Positions 27,501 to 33,587 of a stretch of 64,000 nt of DNA are shown in pieces. Every line of letters starts with the position of its first letter. The first letter of the stretch is position 1. The stretch comes from Flavobacteriales bacterium UBA3364 (lineage in GTDB: Bacteria; Bacteroidota; Bacteroidia; Flavobacteriales_F; PHOS-HE28). The position numbers and the translations under genes are program-made. Below the pieces are notes generated by a model. The model was not told the DNA's origin, did not search any database, and was given only the letters and a program-made list of their open reading frames with translations. Location of the stretch: assembly GCA_002360495.1 (NCBI GenBank), contig DEQO01000055.1, forward strand, positions 62,001 through 126,000, given 5' to 3'.

Positions 27501-27588
27501 CGGTAGTCACGACCGTACGTTTGGAGCGGCAGGTGACGAAAAGTGTGACAACGGCAAGGAGAAGGAGCGAGGAGCGTACAAGTCGCAT
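21538..27588 (-). CDS. Alpha-2-macroglobulin family lipoprotein with thioester motif
   Basis: The protein has 2016 residues. The signal peptide ends at a lipobox-like VTC (Cys20). A helical N-terminal region (to about residue 480) precedes MG-type beta domains with the marker FTDRAIYRPGQEIFYKGIV (MG2/MG3 border). A bait-like low-complexity stretch rich in Pro/Ser/Gly follows, then the A2M block RETAFFFPDLLTDRDGSLLL. The helical thioester domain has HECAEQTFSRYYAN, with Cys1465 and Gln1468 forming the expected thioester. A C-terminal receptor-like domain ends the chain. Bacterial A2Ms are thought to trap foreign proteases at the cell surface. Usually a PBP1c gene is adjacent; it is not here. 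I chose ATG 27588, which starts the signal peptide. Confidence 0.92.
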   Translation of the reverse strand: MRLVRSSLLLLAVVTLFVTCRSKRTVVTTGPAAKDPRWAVVDSLSDLGQYATALERTEALLNEAQASGEWRTEFRAWMYRNRFQGYIGMDVDSGMQQLEARALSSPVPLKQLLYSAAADGWWSRYQMDRWRILERTNMQEDGADPATWSQATYMRKVIDSYAASLAPDDTLKRIPVGELGDLLTGDEGTRKLRPTVFDVLAHRALAVFTNSETRLTEPSWRFELDDAKDFDLFEPFTSRKLQHRDSAAWEFQAMRLYQALERQHLNDNTPDALTDVVLQRLNYVRDASTLPNKDSLYVQALEALRSRIPDHTCWAEVSVAIAHWHAEQGARYQRLAGEQWKWEKRTARDLCDEAIVRFPGSFGAKNAAALKATLEMPSIAVQLEEAVVPNEVSQLALTYTNTKHVRLRVVKDPLDINGVSEPRIDHPEWLLAQRAVAEWEVDLPDDGDLNAHLIELPIQGLSFGRYSLIVSGSEGFTTEKDVIVHAPFWVTRFMLSDRNNGSDLDLLVLDRWTGAPISGVKAWAYVRNRDYTGIRRFIGVAEYVTDAEGMVRTNLKGDEGELIWSLSAKEDAFISGSKWMYTGNNGGPEENIRTWFFTDRAIYRPGQEIFYKGIVTVQHGTQAEVKPSFKTTVRFFDVNGEQLDTANVITDGFGAFHGSFRAPQGGLTGSMRIDDEHGGRSFQVEEYKRPTFEVVFDPITSAAKLEQDATVSGVAKSYAGVPLDGAVVKWTVKRGARMPWWCGWGWRGLPWGQETEIASGEAQCDAQGEFTVTFKALADRSFPESADPTFFYTVDAEATDITGETQSASTSLNVGYRSIDIAINVGEAIDRNTTDSIDVRIKNLNGQDMDVPMDVRIVELVVPMDAPQRERLWERPDRILEGELQVSSWRDDPMSWLAHATRSENKAHLSKGKSLPVRGIADWTVGLYRIEVSAKDADGKEVKASKLVTVYDTTIQNTGFVNEAFHLEPIVAKCGPGEKAVLLLSSALPTGRVLMEVERDGRIAASRRFTLNKGQQRIELPVVETDRGGFTVHFLCVERGRVHNMAQRIDVPWTNKQLQVEWLSFRDKLLPGSKEEWRLRITGLKKEKVAAQLLGVMYDASLDHFIANEWSMFEWPMNYAQRGWNRNEPFGASHGQQIYYSTAFPGDTVRSYPELDLGLGYSRLYRVARGTFYVASGFAGDAEMLQRSEVGNVAFSPGAGKRDMNGGEMEEVPAPPPSQAPTPSPNGGQPVRTDFRETAFFFPDLLTDRDGSLLLRFTTPDALTRWKVMGLAHTKDLKLASFSKETVTSKPLMVVPNLPRFLREGDRIVLTAKINATEGPAVTGTAQLTLYDPTTNKDITTAFTKERTTRPFAAGPGRSATAGWAIVVPAGIEVASVRITANAAGVGDGEERPLPILTDKVLVTESVPLSITKAGTRTFTLPKLVNSAAAGSTLRHKDLKLEFTPNPAWYAVQALPYLMEFPHECAEQTFSRYYANRLATHIVEERPAVKKVFAEWSASSSGTGSGKEGAFLSALEKNPELKGVLLEETPWVMNAKDEGERKRRIALFFDLQRMAAEEATAMKKLRDMQLPNGAWPWWSGMQPSRNITQHILAGFGHLEALKAADTRPDGLSEQMLRNAVNWLDSELEKDYMELQRNTKKEDLEKYVPNGTDIQFLYARSFFRRWPIDGATRTATDFYLRRAKETWLTNGLQEQAMLVLAFARLDATPNADLILKSLNERATRSEELGMYWKGFNAGSDWWSFPTETHALMIEAFHEVGKDKASVDALRQYLLKLKQTTDWKTTKATSEACYALLLTGDDWLAPKAEPTIMVGNDRVKADKAEAGTGYFVRSWTGEQVKPAMGAVTVTTASDGVQWGALHWQYLERMDKVTPHESPFNIKKQVMLHAQSDAGAQLIALDKSRALKPGDKLTIRIELRTDRFVDYVHLKDLRAAGLEPVEAISGYKWQGGLGYYQSIRDAGMHFFFDRIAPGTYVFEYDLRVAHAGDFSNGITTAMCMYAPEFSSHSEGVRVVVGEQ

Positions 27589-27608
27589 GCGGGAATTGTG
27601 TTCAGGAG

Positions 27609-27638
27609 CAAAGGTGCGGCGCACGAACGCACATCCAA
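27609..27638 (-). promoter_or_regulatory. Promoter for the alpha-2-macroglobulin gene (TTG, 19 bases, CACCTTTG)
   Basis: On the minus strand CACCTTTG (27616-27609) matches TAnnTTTG except the first base. A TTG lies 19 bases upstream (27638-27636). The predicted leader is about 20 bases or shorter. It is back to back with the YecM promoter. Confidence 0.45.
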
Positions 27639-27661
27639 CGACGTGCCGGGCCCGTTCGTGC

Positions 27662-27669
27662 GATCTTCG
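27662..27669 (+). promoter_or_regulatory. Candidate -7 element (GATCTTCG) for the yecM-like gene
   Basis: GATCTTCG fits the relaxed form of the element seen before many starts in this window and ends six bases before the ATG at 27676. Confidence 0.35.
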
Positions 27670-27675
27670 CGCTCC

Positions 27676-28170
27676 ATGCGACCGCTCGACCCTTCGGATC
27701 TTCTTCAACGGCTCTTCGCCGCCTTGCGCTATGGCGAGGTGGATGTGAGCGCGTTCGAATTGGACCATGTGTGCTATCGTGTTGCGGACATGGGACGCTA
27801 TGAGGCACTAAGAACGATGCTTGGCCGGCACGGAACGTTGCTTGGAGAACATTCGATCGGTGGGCGTCCCATCGTGACGTTCCGGCTCAATGAGCCGTTC
27901 TTGTTCGCGGGTCGATCCATCGAAGTGATCGAGCTTCCCGCGCCAAAACCAGGAAGCGTGTACGCGGAAGGATTCGAGCACGCCGAGTTCGTCGTGGATG
28001 AAGAGCCGCTGGAATTCGCGAAGCGCTATCCACTGTTGAATTGGGACCTGTCCGGCGCTTCGAAAGCGATGAACGCGGATGTGCGGCTGAACTACAATGG
28101 CTTCAGCGTGAAGTTCCATCAGCGGTCGCTTGCCGACGTGATCGCGGACGAGGAACGTGCTAAGCGCTGA
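27676..28170 (+). CDS. YecM-family (vicinal-oxygen-chelate fold) protein
   Basis: The protein has 164 residues. The sequence ELDHVCYRVADMGRYEAL, GEHSIGGRPIVTFRLNEPF, SIEVIELPAPKPGS and GFEHAEFVV, ending NGFSVKFHQRSLADVIADEE, follows E. coli YecM (DHIALRC..., NGRPI.lfkL.eP, f.ivELP.P, WEHiE.V., ..iKFHp.si.eIv..E) block for block. YecM has a VOC-superfamily fold with putative metal ligands (here H30-region histidine, glutamate in IEVIE, H in EHAEF); its reaction is unknown. The ATG at 27676 is the only sensible start. It diverges from the alpha-2-macroglobulin gene with 87 bases between them and overlaps the converging oxidoreductase gene by 11 bases. Confidence 0.85.
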   Translation: MRPLDPSDLLQRLFAALRYGEVDVSAFELDHVCYRVADMGRYEALRTMLGRHGTLLGEHSIGGRPIVTFRLNEPFLFAGRSIEVIELPAPKPGSVYAEGFEHAEFVVDEEPLEFAKRYPLLNWDLSGASKAMNADVRLNYNGFSVKFHQRSLADVIADEERAKR

Positions 28171-29200
28171 AGCGCGCCGGGTCAACCTCCGGGTCCAATG
28201 GCGCTCCGGTCAGCAGGTGGTCCGCCAAGTGCTGCGCTGACCACGGCGCTAGAAGTACTCCGCGTGACCCGAGCCCGTTGAACACCGCTTCGTGCGGGCC
28301 GATGCGACCAAGAATGGGCCGTCGATCCCGCGAAGCAGGTCGCACGCCGACCCAATGGTCCACCACTTCGACCGGTCGGGGGATCGAGCGTTCCAGTTGT
28401 TGCAACAACCAACGGCGCGCTTCGGCCGTGGCACCGCCCCAAACATTGTCCCACGCGAACGTGGAGCCGACCCGGTACAGATCGTTCCCGATCGGGATCA
28501 CGAACACACCGCGATGCAACATGGAACCGAGGTCCAAGCCGGGGATTCGAACAGTAAGCCCTTCTCCACGAACAGGGACCATGCCTGCTCCGGTGGAGAA
28601 TGGCCCAGCACAGTAAACCAGCAATGGCGCTGATCGGCCGTGTATTTCAACACCATCAGAGGAACGAACTATGTCCGCTTCTTCGACCTTCCTTTCCGCC
28701 AATGATCCGGATGCAAGGGCGCGGTCCCGGTGTATCGCCAGCATGGCACGCACATCCAACCACGCGCAACGTTTCACCTCACCGTGACCGTACGGCTGCG
28801 GCATCACCTGGATCGCTTGATCGGTGCTGGTGCCCAGGCCGAGAAAGCGCTCCATCTCGGGATCCTTCATGCGCAATTGCCAGATGCCTGCTTCTTGCGC
28901 CGTGGGGAAGAGTTCGATCAACGGCAGTGGATGCCAAAGCGATGCTTCGTATTGCAATTGGAGGTCGCGGTAGAAGGCACCGGCGATCGCAAGCATCTCG
29001 GAGGCGCGCCAACTGAGCAGCGTGCGCCGGAAGACCAATGGGTTCACCATGCCGGCCGCAACAACCGATGCGCGACCCTCCAACGGAGCATCGAACACCA
29101 TGACCCGCAAACCGCGCTCGGTCAATGTCTCGAACAGCACCACCCCGGCCAATCCCTGGCCGATGATGATGACATCGTGTGTGAAAGAGGAGCGCGACAC
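28160..29200 (-). CDS. FAD-dependent oxidoreductase (DAO family)
   Basis: The protein has 346 residues. The Rossmann fingerprint DVIIIGQGLAGVVLFETL lies at residues 9-26 and is followed by the acidic end of strand two (VMVFDAPL). The C-terminal part has GVRPASRDRRPILGRIG and GLGSRGVLLAPWSAQHLADHL, the FAD-binding closing motif of the D-amino-acid oxidase/glycine oxidase group (..GlyHnGi.laP..a..va.li). It may oxidise an amine or act in thiamine or tRNA modification as ThiO or MnmC-like enzymes do; the substrate is unclear. The start is GTG at 29200, and a GATCTTCG element ends five bases before it. The 3' end overlaps the converging yecM-like gene. Confidence 0.8.
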   Translation of the reverse strand: MSRSSFTHDVIIIGQGLAGVVLFETLTERGLRVMVFDAPLEGRASVVAAGMVNPLVFRRTLLSWRASEMLAIAGAFYRDLQLQYEASLWHPLPLIELFPTAQEAGIWQLRMKDPEMERFLGLGTSTDQAIQVMPQPYGHGEVKRCAWLDVRAMLAIHRDRALASGSLAERKVEEADIVRSSDGVEIHGRSAPLLVYCAGPFSTGAGMVPVRGEGLTVRIPGLDLGSMLHRGVFVIPIGNDLYRVGSTFAWDNVWGGATAEARRWLLQQLERSIPRPVEVVDHWVGVRPASRDRRPILGRIGPHEAVFNGLGSRGVLLAPWSAQHLADHLLTGAPLDPEVDPARFSA

Positions 29201-29205
29201 GAGGA

Positions 29206-29213
29206 CGAAGATC
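29206..29213 (-). promoter_or_regulatory. Candidate -7 element (GATCTTCG) for the FAD oxidoreductase
   Basis: The element ends five bases before the GTG at 29200 on the minus strand. This supports GTG as the real start and a leaderless message. Confidence 0.35.
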
Positions 29214-29218
29214 GTCCA

Positions 29219-29578
29219 TCAAGCGGCGAGCAAGCGCGCCATGCGGAGTAATAGCTCTTCAGGGTCGTACGGCTTCTGCACCAGTTCATCGGCCCCCGTG
29301 CTCCGGACCGTTGCGTGCAGGTGGGGCAGGTCGTAGGCCGTAAGCACCATTACCGGTGTGTCGATGCCCTGTGCACGAAGATCCTCGACCAGGGCGAGGC
29401 CGTCGATGTGCGGCAGACCGAGATCGACCAGGAGGATATCCGCCTTCGCGACGCGAAGGAATTCGCTCAAGCCGCGACCATCACGCATGGCTGTGACCTG
29501 CCAACCTGCGGATACCAGGCGCTTCTCCAATAGCTTGCGGACCAGCGCATCGTCCTCGACCAGCACAACATGACGCAT
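29219..29578 (-). CDS. Stand-alone response-regulator receiver domain
   Basis: The protein has 119 residues and is a complete CheY-like receiver with no output domain. The acidic pair is D9/D10 (VLVEDDALV), the phosphoacceptor is D52 (ILLVDLGLPHIDG), the switch threonine is T80 (VMVLTAYD) and the conserved lysine is K102 (VQKPYDP). Single-domain regulators relay phosphate or bind target proteins. No kinase is adjacent; the nearest is the NtrY-like kinase 18 kb away. It lies 18 bases upstream of the FAD oxidoreductase gene on the same strand. Confidence 0.88.
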   Translation of the reverse strand: MRHVVLVEDDALVRKLLEKRLVSAGWQVTAMRDGRGLSEFLRVAKADILLVDLGLPHIDGLALVEDLRAQGIDTPVMVLTAYDLPHLHATVRSTGADELVQKPYDPEELLLRMARLLAA

Positions 29579-29662
29579 GGTGCTGTATACGGCAACAACG
29601 GGAAGAGGTTCCCATCCACGGTCCAGTCCGTGCGTGCCGGGGCACGCCCCTCCAACCGGCTC

Positions 29663-31006
29663 CTACATCCTACCGGTAACCCATTTGAACAGGTCGTTGC
29701 CGTTGGCGAACAGGATCAGGCCGAAGAGCAGGGCCATGCCCACCATCTGCGCCACTTCCATCACGCGTTGGTTGGGGACACGCTTGGTCAACATTTCGTA
29801 GAGCAGGAACATCACGTGACCTCCGTCCAAGGCAGGGATCGGCAGGATGTTCATGAACGCGAGGACGATGCTGAGAAAGGCCGTCATATTCCAGAACACC
29901 TGCCAATCCCAGGAGGCCGGGAACATGCTGCCGATGGCCCCGAAGCCACCGATCTGGCCGGCTCCCGACTTCGAGAAGAGCAGTTTCAGGGAACTGACAT
30001 AGCCGCCGAGCGTTTCCAGACCATAGCTGATGCCTGCCGGGACCGATGCGAGCAAGCCGTACTCCTCACGCACCGTCGAGAAGCCCTCTCCCATGGCCGC
30101 CAGCTTCGCGTAGTTCATCGGACCCACGCCGACCTTCCCGTTCCCGTCCACTTGCACACCGATATCCAAGGTGTCCATTGAGCGGACCACAGTGACGGTG
30201 ATCCCCATGTCCTTCTTCGTGCCCAAGCTCTTGCGGAAATCCTCGTAGAACAAGGTGGGTTCGTGGTCCACCGCGATGATCTTATCCCCTTTTCGCAGGT
30301 CGCTCTTCGCCGCGTTCTTACCGGCTTCCAAGGTGTCCAAATAGAACGGCAGGCGCACCGCAAGGATCTCCTTCTCGCCACTGTCCAGCGCCATTTGGTT
30401 GTAGCCCGGCGCAAGATCGATCTTCACATGCTGGCCGTTGCGATCCACTTCCAAGGAACGTGCGCCACCGATCATGATCTCCTTCTGGGCATCAGCGACC
30501 GTCCTGGGCTTCACGCCGTCGACCAGGAGGATCCTATCCCCTTCCTGCACGCCTTGGGCAGCGAGCGTCCTGCTCGGATGCACACCATATGTCGCACTTT
30601 CAAGAGGCAGGTATTCACGGCCCCATACGAAGAGCACACCGATGTAGATCAGCATACCCAGCAACAGGTTCACCGTAACACCACCGACCATTACGATCAA
30701 GCGCTGCCAAGCAGGTTTGCTGCGGAACTCCCATGGCTCGGGCGGTTTGGCCATCTGTTCCTTGTCCATGCTCTCGTCCACCATGCCGCTGATCTTGACG
30801 TAACCGCCCAAGGGCAACCAGCCGATACCATATTCCGTGTCACCACGCTTGGTCTTGAAGAGCGAGAACCATGGATCGAAGAAGAGGTAGAACTTCTCCA
30901 CGCGGATCTTGAACCATCGTGCGGGCAGGAAGTGCCCCATCTCGTGCAACACGACAAGGATCGACAGACTGAGAATAAGTTGCGATGCTTTGATCAGGAA
31001 TTCCAT
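29663..31006 (-). CDS. rseP: Site-2 intramembrane zinc metalloprotease
   Basis: The protein has 447 residues, typical for RseP. The zinc-binding HEMGH lies at residues 21-25 in the first membrane helix. Two PDZ-like regions follow (EGDRILLVDGVKPRTVAD and RKGDKIIAVDHEPT). The third zinc ligand is the aspartate in NILPIPALDGGHV near the C-terminus, within the last two membrane helices. RseP makes the second cut in anti-sigma factors or clears signal-peptide remnants. It overlaps the 3' end of dxr by 13 bases, a pairing that is widely conserved, so the two are translated from one message. Confidence 0.95.
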   Translation of the reverse strand: MEFLIKASQLILSLSILVVLHEMGHFLPARWFKIRVEKFYLFFDPWFSLFKTKRGDTEYGIGWLPLGGYVKISGMVDESMDKEQMAKPPEPWEFRSKPAWQRLIVMVGGVTVNLLLGMLIYIGVLFVWGREYLPLESATYGVHPSRTLAAQGVQEGDRILLVDGVKPRTVADAQKEIMIGGARSLEVDRNGQHVKIDLAPGYNQMALDSGEKEILAVRLPFYLDTLEAGKNAAKSDLRKGDKIIAVDHEPTLFYEDFRKSLGTKKDMGITVTVVRSMDTLDIGVQVDGNGKVGVGPMNYAKLAAMGEGFSTVREEYGLLASVPAGISYGLETLGGYVSSLKLLFSKSGAGQIGGFGAIGSMFPASWDWQVFWNMTAFLSIVLAFMNILPIPALDGGHVMFLLYEMLTKRVPNQRVMEVAQMVGMALLFGLILFANGNDLFKWVTGRM

Positions 31007-32154
31007 GCAGTGGTGCTTTCGAGGGCCATGCGCCGGGCTTCGGCATCACTGGCTTCCAGGTCGGCGAGTTCGGGTTTCGGAATGAAAGGGACAGCTTCCA
31101 ACGTGTGTGCGATCAGGTCGCTCATTTCAAGGAAGCCGATCCGTTCCTTGAGAAAAAGATCGACGGCCACTTCGTTGGCCGCGTTCAAGACGCAGGGAGC
31201 ATTGCCGCCCTTGTCCATGGCCTCCAGTGCAAGCGCCAGGTTCTTGAAAGCGGCAAGGTCCGGCTGTTCGAAGGTGAACGCGGGGTACCTCGTGAAATCG
31301 AACCGGGGCCAGGTTGTTGCCAGTCGATCGGGGTATGCCATCGCGTACTGGATGGGCAACTTCATGTCGGGCAGGCCCATCTGGGCCTTCATGCTTCCAT
31401 CGCAGAACTGCACGATGCTATGGATGATGCTCTGCGGATGCACGATGATCTCGATCTGCTCTTTCCGCAAGTTGAACAGCCACTTCGCTTCGATCGCTTC
31501 CAAGCCCTTGTTCATAAGGCTGGCACTGTCGATGGTGATCTTGGCACCCATGTCCCAATTGGGATGTTTGAGCGCTTGGGCTTTCGTCACTTCGGCAAGC
31601 TGGTCGCGGGACCATCCACGGAAAGGACCACCGCTCGCCGTAAGCACGATCTTCTCGATAGGGTTGTGCCATTCGCCCGCGAGGCACTGGAAGATGGCAC
31701 TGTGCTCACTGTCCACCGGGTAGATGTTCACGCCCTTTGCGGCTGCGGCTTTCGTCACCAATTCACCGGCTACGACCAGTGTTTCCTTATTGGCCAGCGC
31801 GATGTGCTTCCCCGCATCTATCGCAGCCAGCGTAGGCCGTAGGCCAGCATACCCGACGAGCGCCGTCAAGACCAGTTCGATGTCCTCCATGCGCACGCAT
31901 TGCTCCAGCGCTTCTGCACCGGCATAGGCCTTGATCCCGGCCGGGAAAAGGATGTCCTTCACTTCCGGCAATCGGGACGTGTCGCCAATGACGACCGCGT
32001 TCGGTTTGAACTCCAAGGCCTGCTTCAGCAGCAGGTCAACGTTGCTCCCGCAGGTGAGCAGCTCCACTTCAAAATGGTCCGGCTGCTCGCGCACCACATC
32101 CAGCGCTTGCGTGCCGATGGAGCCCGTGGAGCCCAGGATGGCGATCTTCTTCAT
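30994..32154 (-). CDS. dxr: 1-deoxy-D-xylulose-5-phosphate reductoisomerase
   Basis: The protein has 386 residues, the usual length. The NADPH-binding start reads KKIAILGSTGSIGTQALD. The metal and substrate region shows YPVDSEHSAIFQCL (D, S, E ligands) and ILTASGGPFRG, followed by WDMGAKITIDSASLMNKGLE, all hallmarks of the enzyme. It makes 2-C-methyl-D-erythritol 4-phosphate, the committed step of the MEP isoprenoid pathway in the cytoplasm. An in-frame ATG three codons earlier (32163) is a possible start; 32154 gives the canonical MKK. A GATCTTTG element lies 58 bases upstream. Confidence 0.97.
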   Translation of the reverse strand: MKKIAILGSTGSIGTQALDVVREQPDHFEVELLTCGSNVDLLLKQALEFKPNAVVIGDTSRLPEVKDILFPAGIKAYAGAEALEQCVRMEDIELVLTALVGYAGLRPTLAAIDAGKHIALANKETLVVAGELVTKAAAAKGVNIYPVDSEHSAIFQCLAGEWHNPIEKIVLTASGGPFRGWSRDQLAEVTKAQALKHPNWDMGAKITIDSASLMNKGLEAIEAKWLFNLRKEQIEIIVHPQSIIHSIVQFCDGSMKAQMGLPDMKLPIQYAMAYPDRLATTWPRFDFTRYPAFTFEQPDLAAFKNLALALEAMDKGGNAPCVLNAANEVAVDLFLKERIGFLEMSDLIAHTLEAVPFIPKPELADLEASDAEARRMALESTTAWNS

Positions 32155-32211
32155 TATGCTCATGTGACCACGTGCTCATGCGGGCATGGACGCCTGGCCG
32201 CCTTGGGGGGG

Positions 32212-32219
32212 CAAAGATC
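32212..32219 (-). promoter_or_regulatory. Candidate -7 element (GATCTTTG) for dxr-rseP
   Basis: On the minus strand GATCTTTG matches TAnnTTTG except the first base and lies 57 bases before the dxr start, giving a leader of about 50 bases. Confidence 0.4.
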
Positions 32220-32245
32220 GCGTTTGGCGGGGGAAGCGCCGATGG

Positions 32246-33214
32246 TCAGCGCGATACCGACGCCCGCCGCAACCGATCGTTGATGGCCCGGCCCAATCCT
32301 TCCTCCGGAAAGCGTTCCGCCAGGATGACGTCGCAGTCGCTGGCATCCAACGAGCGCAGCGCCGCAAAAAGCCGGTGCGCGGCTTGGCCCAGATCACCGC
32401 TCGGCGAAAGCACTTCACCCTTGTGCACCGGGAACGGGGACCTGAAGGAGATCGATCCGATGCGAAGGCCGATGTGCGCTCGCATGAGCCCATTGATATC
32501 GCCCACATACACCGGTTTCCGCGGTGCATAATGGCTTTCCAGCATGCCTGGAGCAATGGGGCGTATCTGAGCCGCTTTCGTTCCAAGCGCCCCGATGACC
32601 CTCTCGATGGCCTCCACACTGACCCCTCCCGGCCGGTACAGGTACCACGCTCCCTCCAGTGTCGTCCCGTGCTTTTCCCAACCGATGATGGTGCTCTCCA
32701 CACCCACTGTGCATGCTCCACCATCGAGGATGTACGGGATCCGCTCGCCCAACTGGTCGGCCACATGTTGTGCGGTAGTGGGGCTAACGTATCCGAAGGG
32801 GTTCGCACTGGGGGCAGCAAGCGGGAACGCAAGGTCACGTAGCAATTCCAAGGTCATTCGATGCGCCGGCATGCGCACCCCTACCGTATCCAGCCCGCTG
32901 GTGACGAGGTCCGGGACCGCCGTGCGCTTCGGCAGCACCAGGGTAAGAGGGCCCGGCCAGAATTCGTCCATCAACCGGTCGGCACCGGGGGGCAATTCGT
33001 GCACGAGGGGTCCAACATCCGCCTTGGCGCCGACATGCACGATCAGCGGATCGAAGGACGGGCGCTCCTTGATCCGGAAGATCTTCAGCACCGCAGACTC
33101 ATCGTAGGCATTGGCGGCAAGGCCGTAAACGGTCTCCGTCGGGATCGGGACGGCTTCCCCCTTCCGCAGCAGTTCAGCGGCGAAGCGGGTATCGGAACCG
33201 ATGCGCGCGATCAT
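32246..33214 (-). CDS. L-threonylcarbamoyladenylate synthase (Sua5 type, two domains)
   Basis: The protein has 322 residues. The YrdC domain fills about residues 1-200, with PIPTETVYGLAANA, the lysine and arginine of FRIKERPSFDPLIVHV, and LAAPSANPFGYVSPT. The shorter Sua5 C-terminal domain follows (APGMLESHYAPRKPVY). The enzyme makes threonylcarbamoyl-AMP from threonine, bicarbonate and ATP, the precursor of t6A37 in tRNAs that read ANN codons. The start at 33214 fits the family; upstream codons in frame do not. A GACCTTTG element ends four bases before this ATG. Confidence 0.93.
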   Translation of the reverse strand: MIARIGSDTRFAAELLRKGEAVPIPTETVYGLAANAYDESAVLKIFRIKERPSFDPLIVHVGAKADVGPLVHELPPGADRLMDEFWPGPLTLVLPKRTAVPDLVTSGLDTVGVRMPAHRMTLELLRDLAFPLAAPSANPFGYVSPTTAQHVADQLGERIPYILDGGACTVGVESTIIGWEKHGTTLEGAWYLYRPGGVSVEAIERVIGALGTKAAQIRPIAPGMLESHYAPRKPVYVGDINGLMRAHIGLRIGSISFRSPFPVHKGEVLSPSGDLGQAAHRLFAALRSLDASDCDVILAERFPEEGLGRAINDRLRRASVSR

Positions 33215-33218
33215 GCCC

Positions 33219-33226
33219 CAAAGGTC
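33219..33226 (-). promoter_or_regulatory. Candidate -7 element (GACCTTTG) for the Sua5-type gene
   Basis: GACCTTTG on the minus strand ends four bases before the ATG at 33214. The dut gene has the same octamer at the same distance. Confidence 0.45.
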
Positions 33227-33366
33227 GTGTCTTGATGCGTGTGGAGATCTTTCCCCGATCGGGCACGATCGGACTGTTGTTATACCCTTTTCACACTTCT
33301 TAACCTGCCACGGGTATACTCGGCACGGTTTTGCGCGTCTTATGTGTGGACCAACTCCGAACGACC

Positions 33367-33528
33367 ATGCCACGCGCAAAGAAGAAACTGGTGCTTAGCC
33401 AGCCGATCAAGGAAGGACTGAAGGCCATCAAAGTGCAGCTGGACCACCGCACGATCATCACATTGGCGAGCCTGAAGGCGCTCGAATTCTGGAAGAAGCG
33501 CTATCCGCAGGCACAGGTGATCGGTTGA
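33367..33528 (+). CDS. Small basic protein, 53 residues
   Basis: The protein has no signal peptide or membrane helix. It is strongly basic at the start (MPRAKKKLVLSQPIKEG), followed by KAIKVQLDHRTIITLASLKA and a C-terminal EFWKKRYPQAQVIG. I do not recognise a named family. The codon use, ATG start and clean stop, and its fit between two well-spaced genes, suggest a real gene. The basic start could bind nucleic acid or ribosomes, but that is inference. An in-frame upstream start at 33331 exists but adds sequence that does not look coding. Confidence 0.65.
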   Translation: MPRAKKKLVLSQPIKEGLKAIKVQLDHRTIITLASLKALEFWKKRYPQAQVIG

Positions 33529-33587
33529 ACCGCCCGCACCCAACAGTGTACGGGATGGACGTTCTTCGGAACTTCGCCACCCCGACC

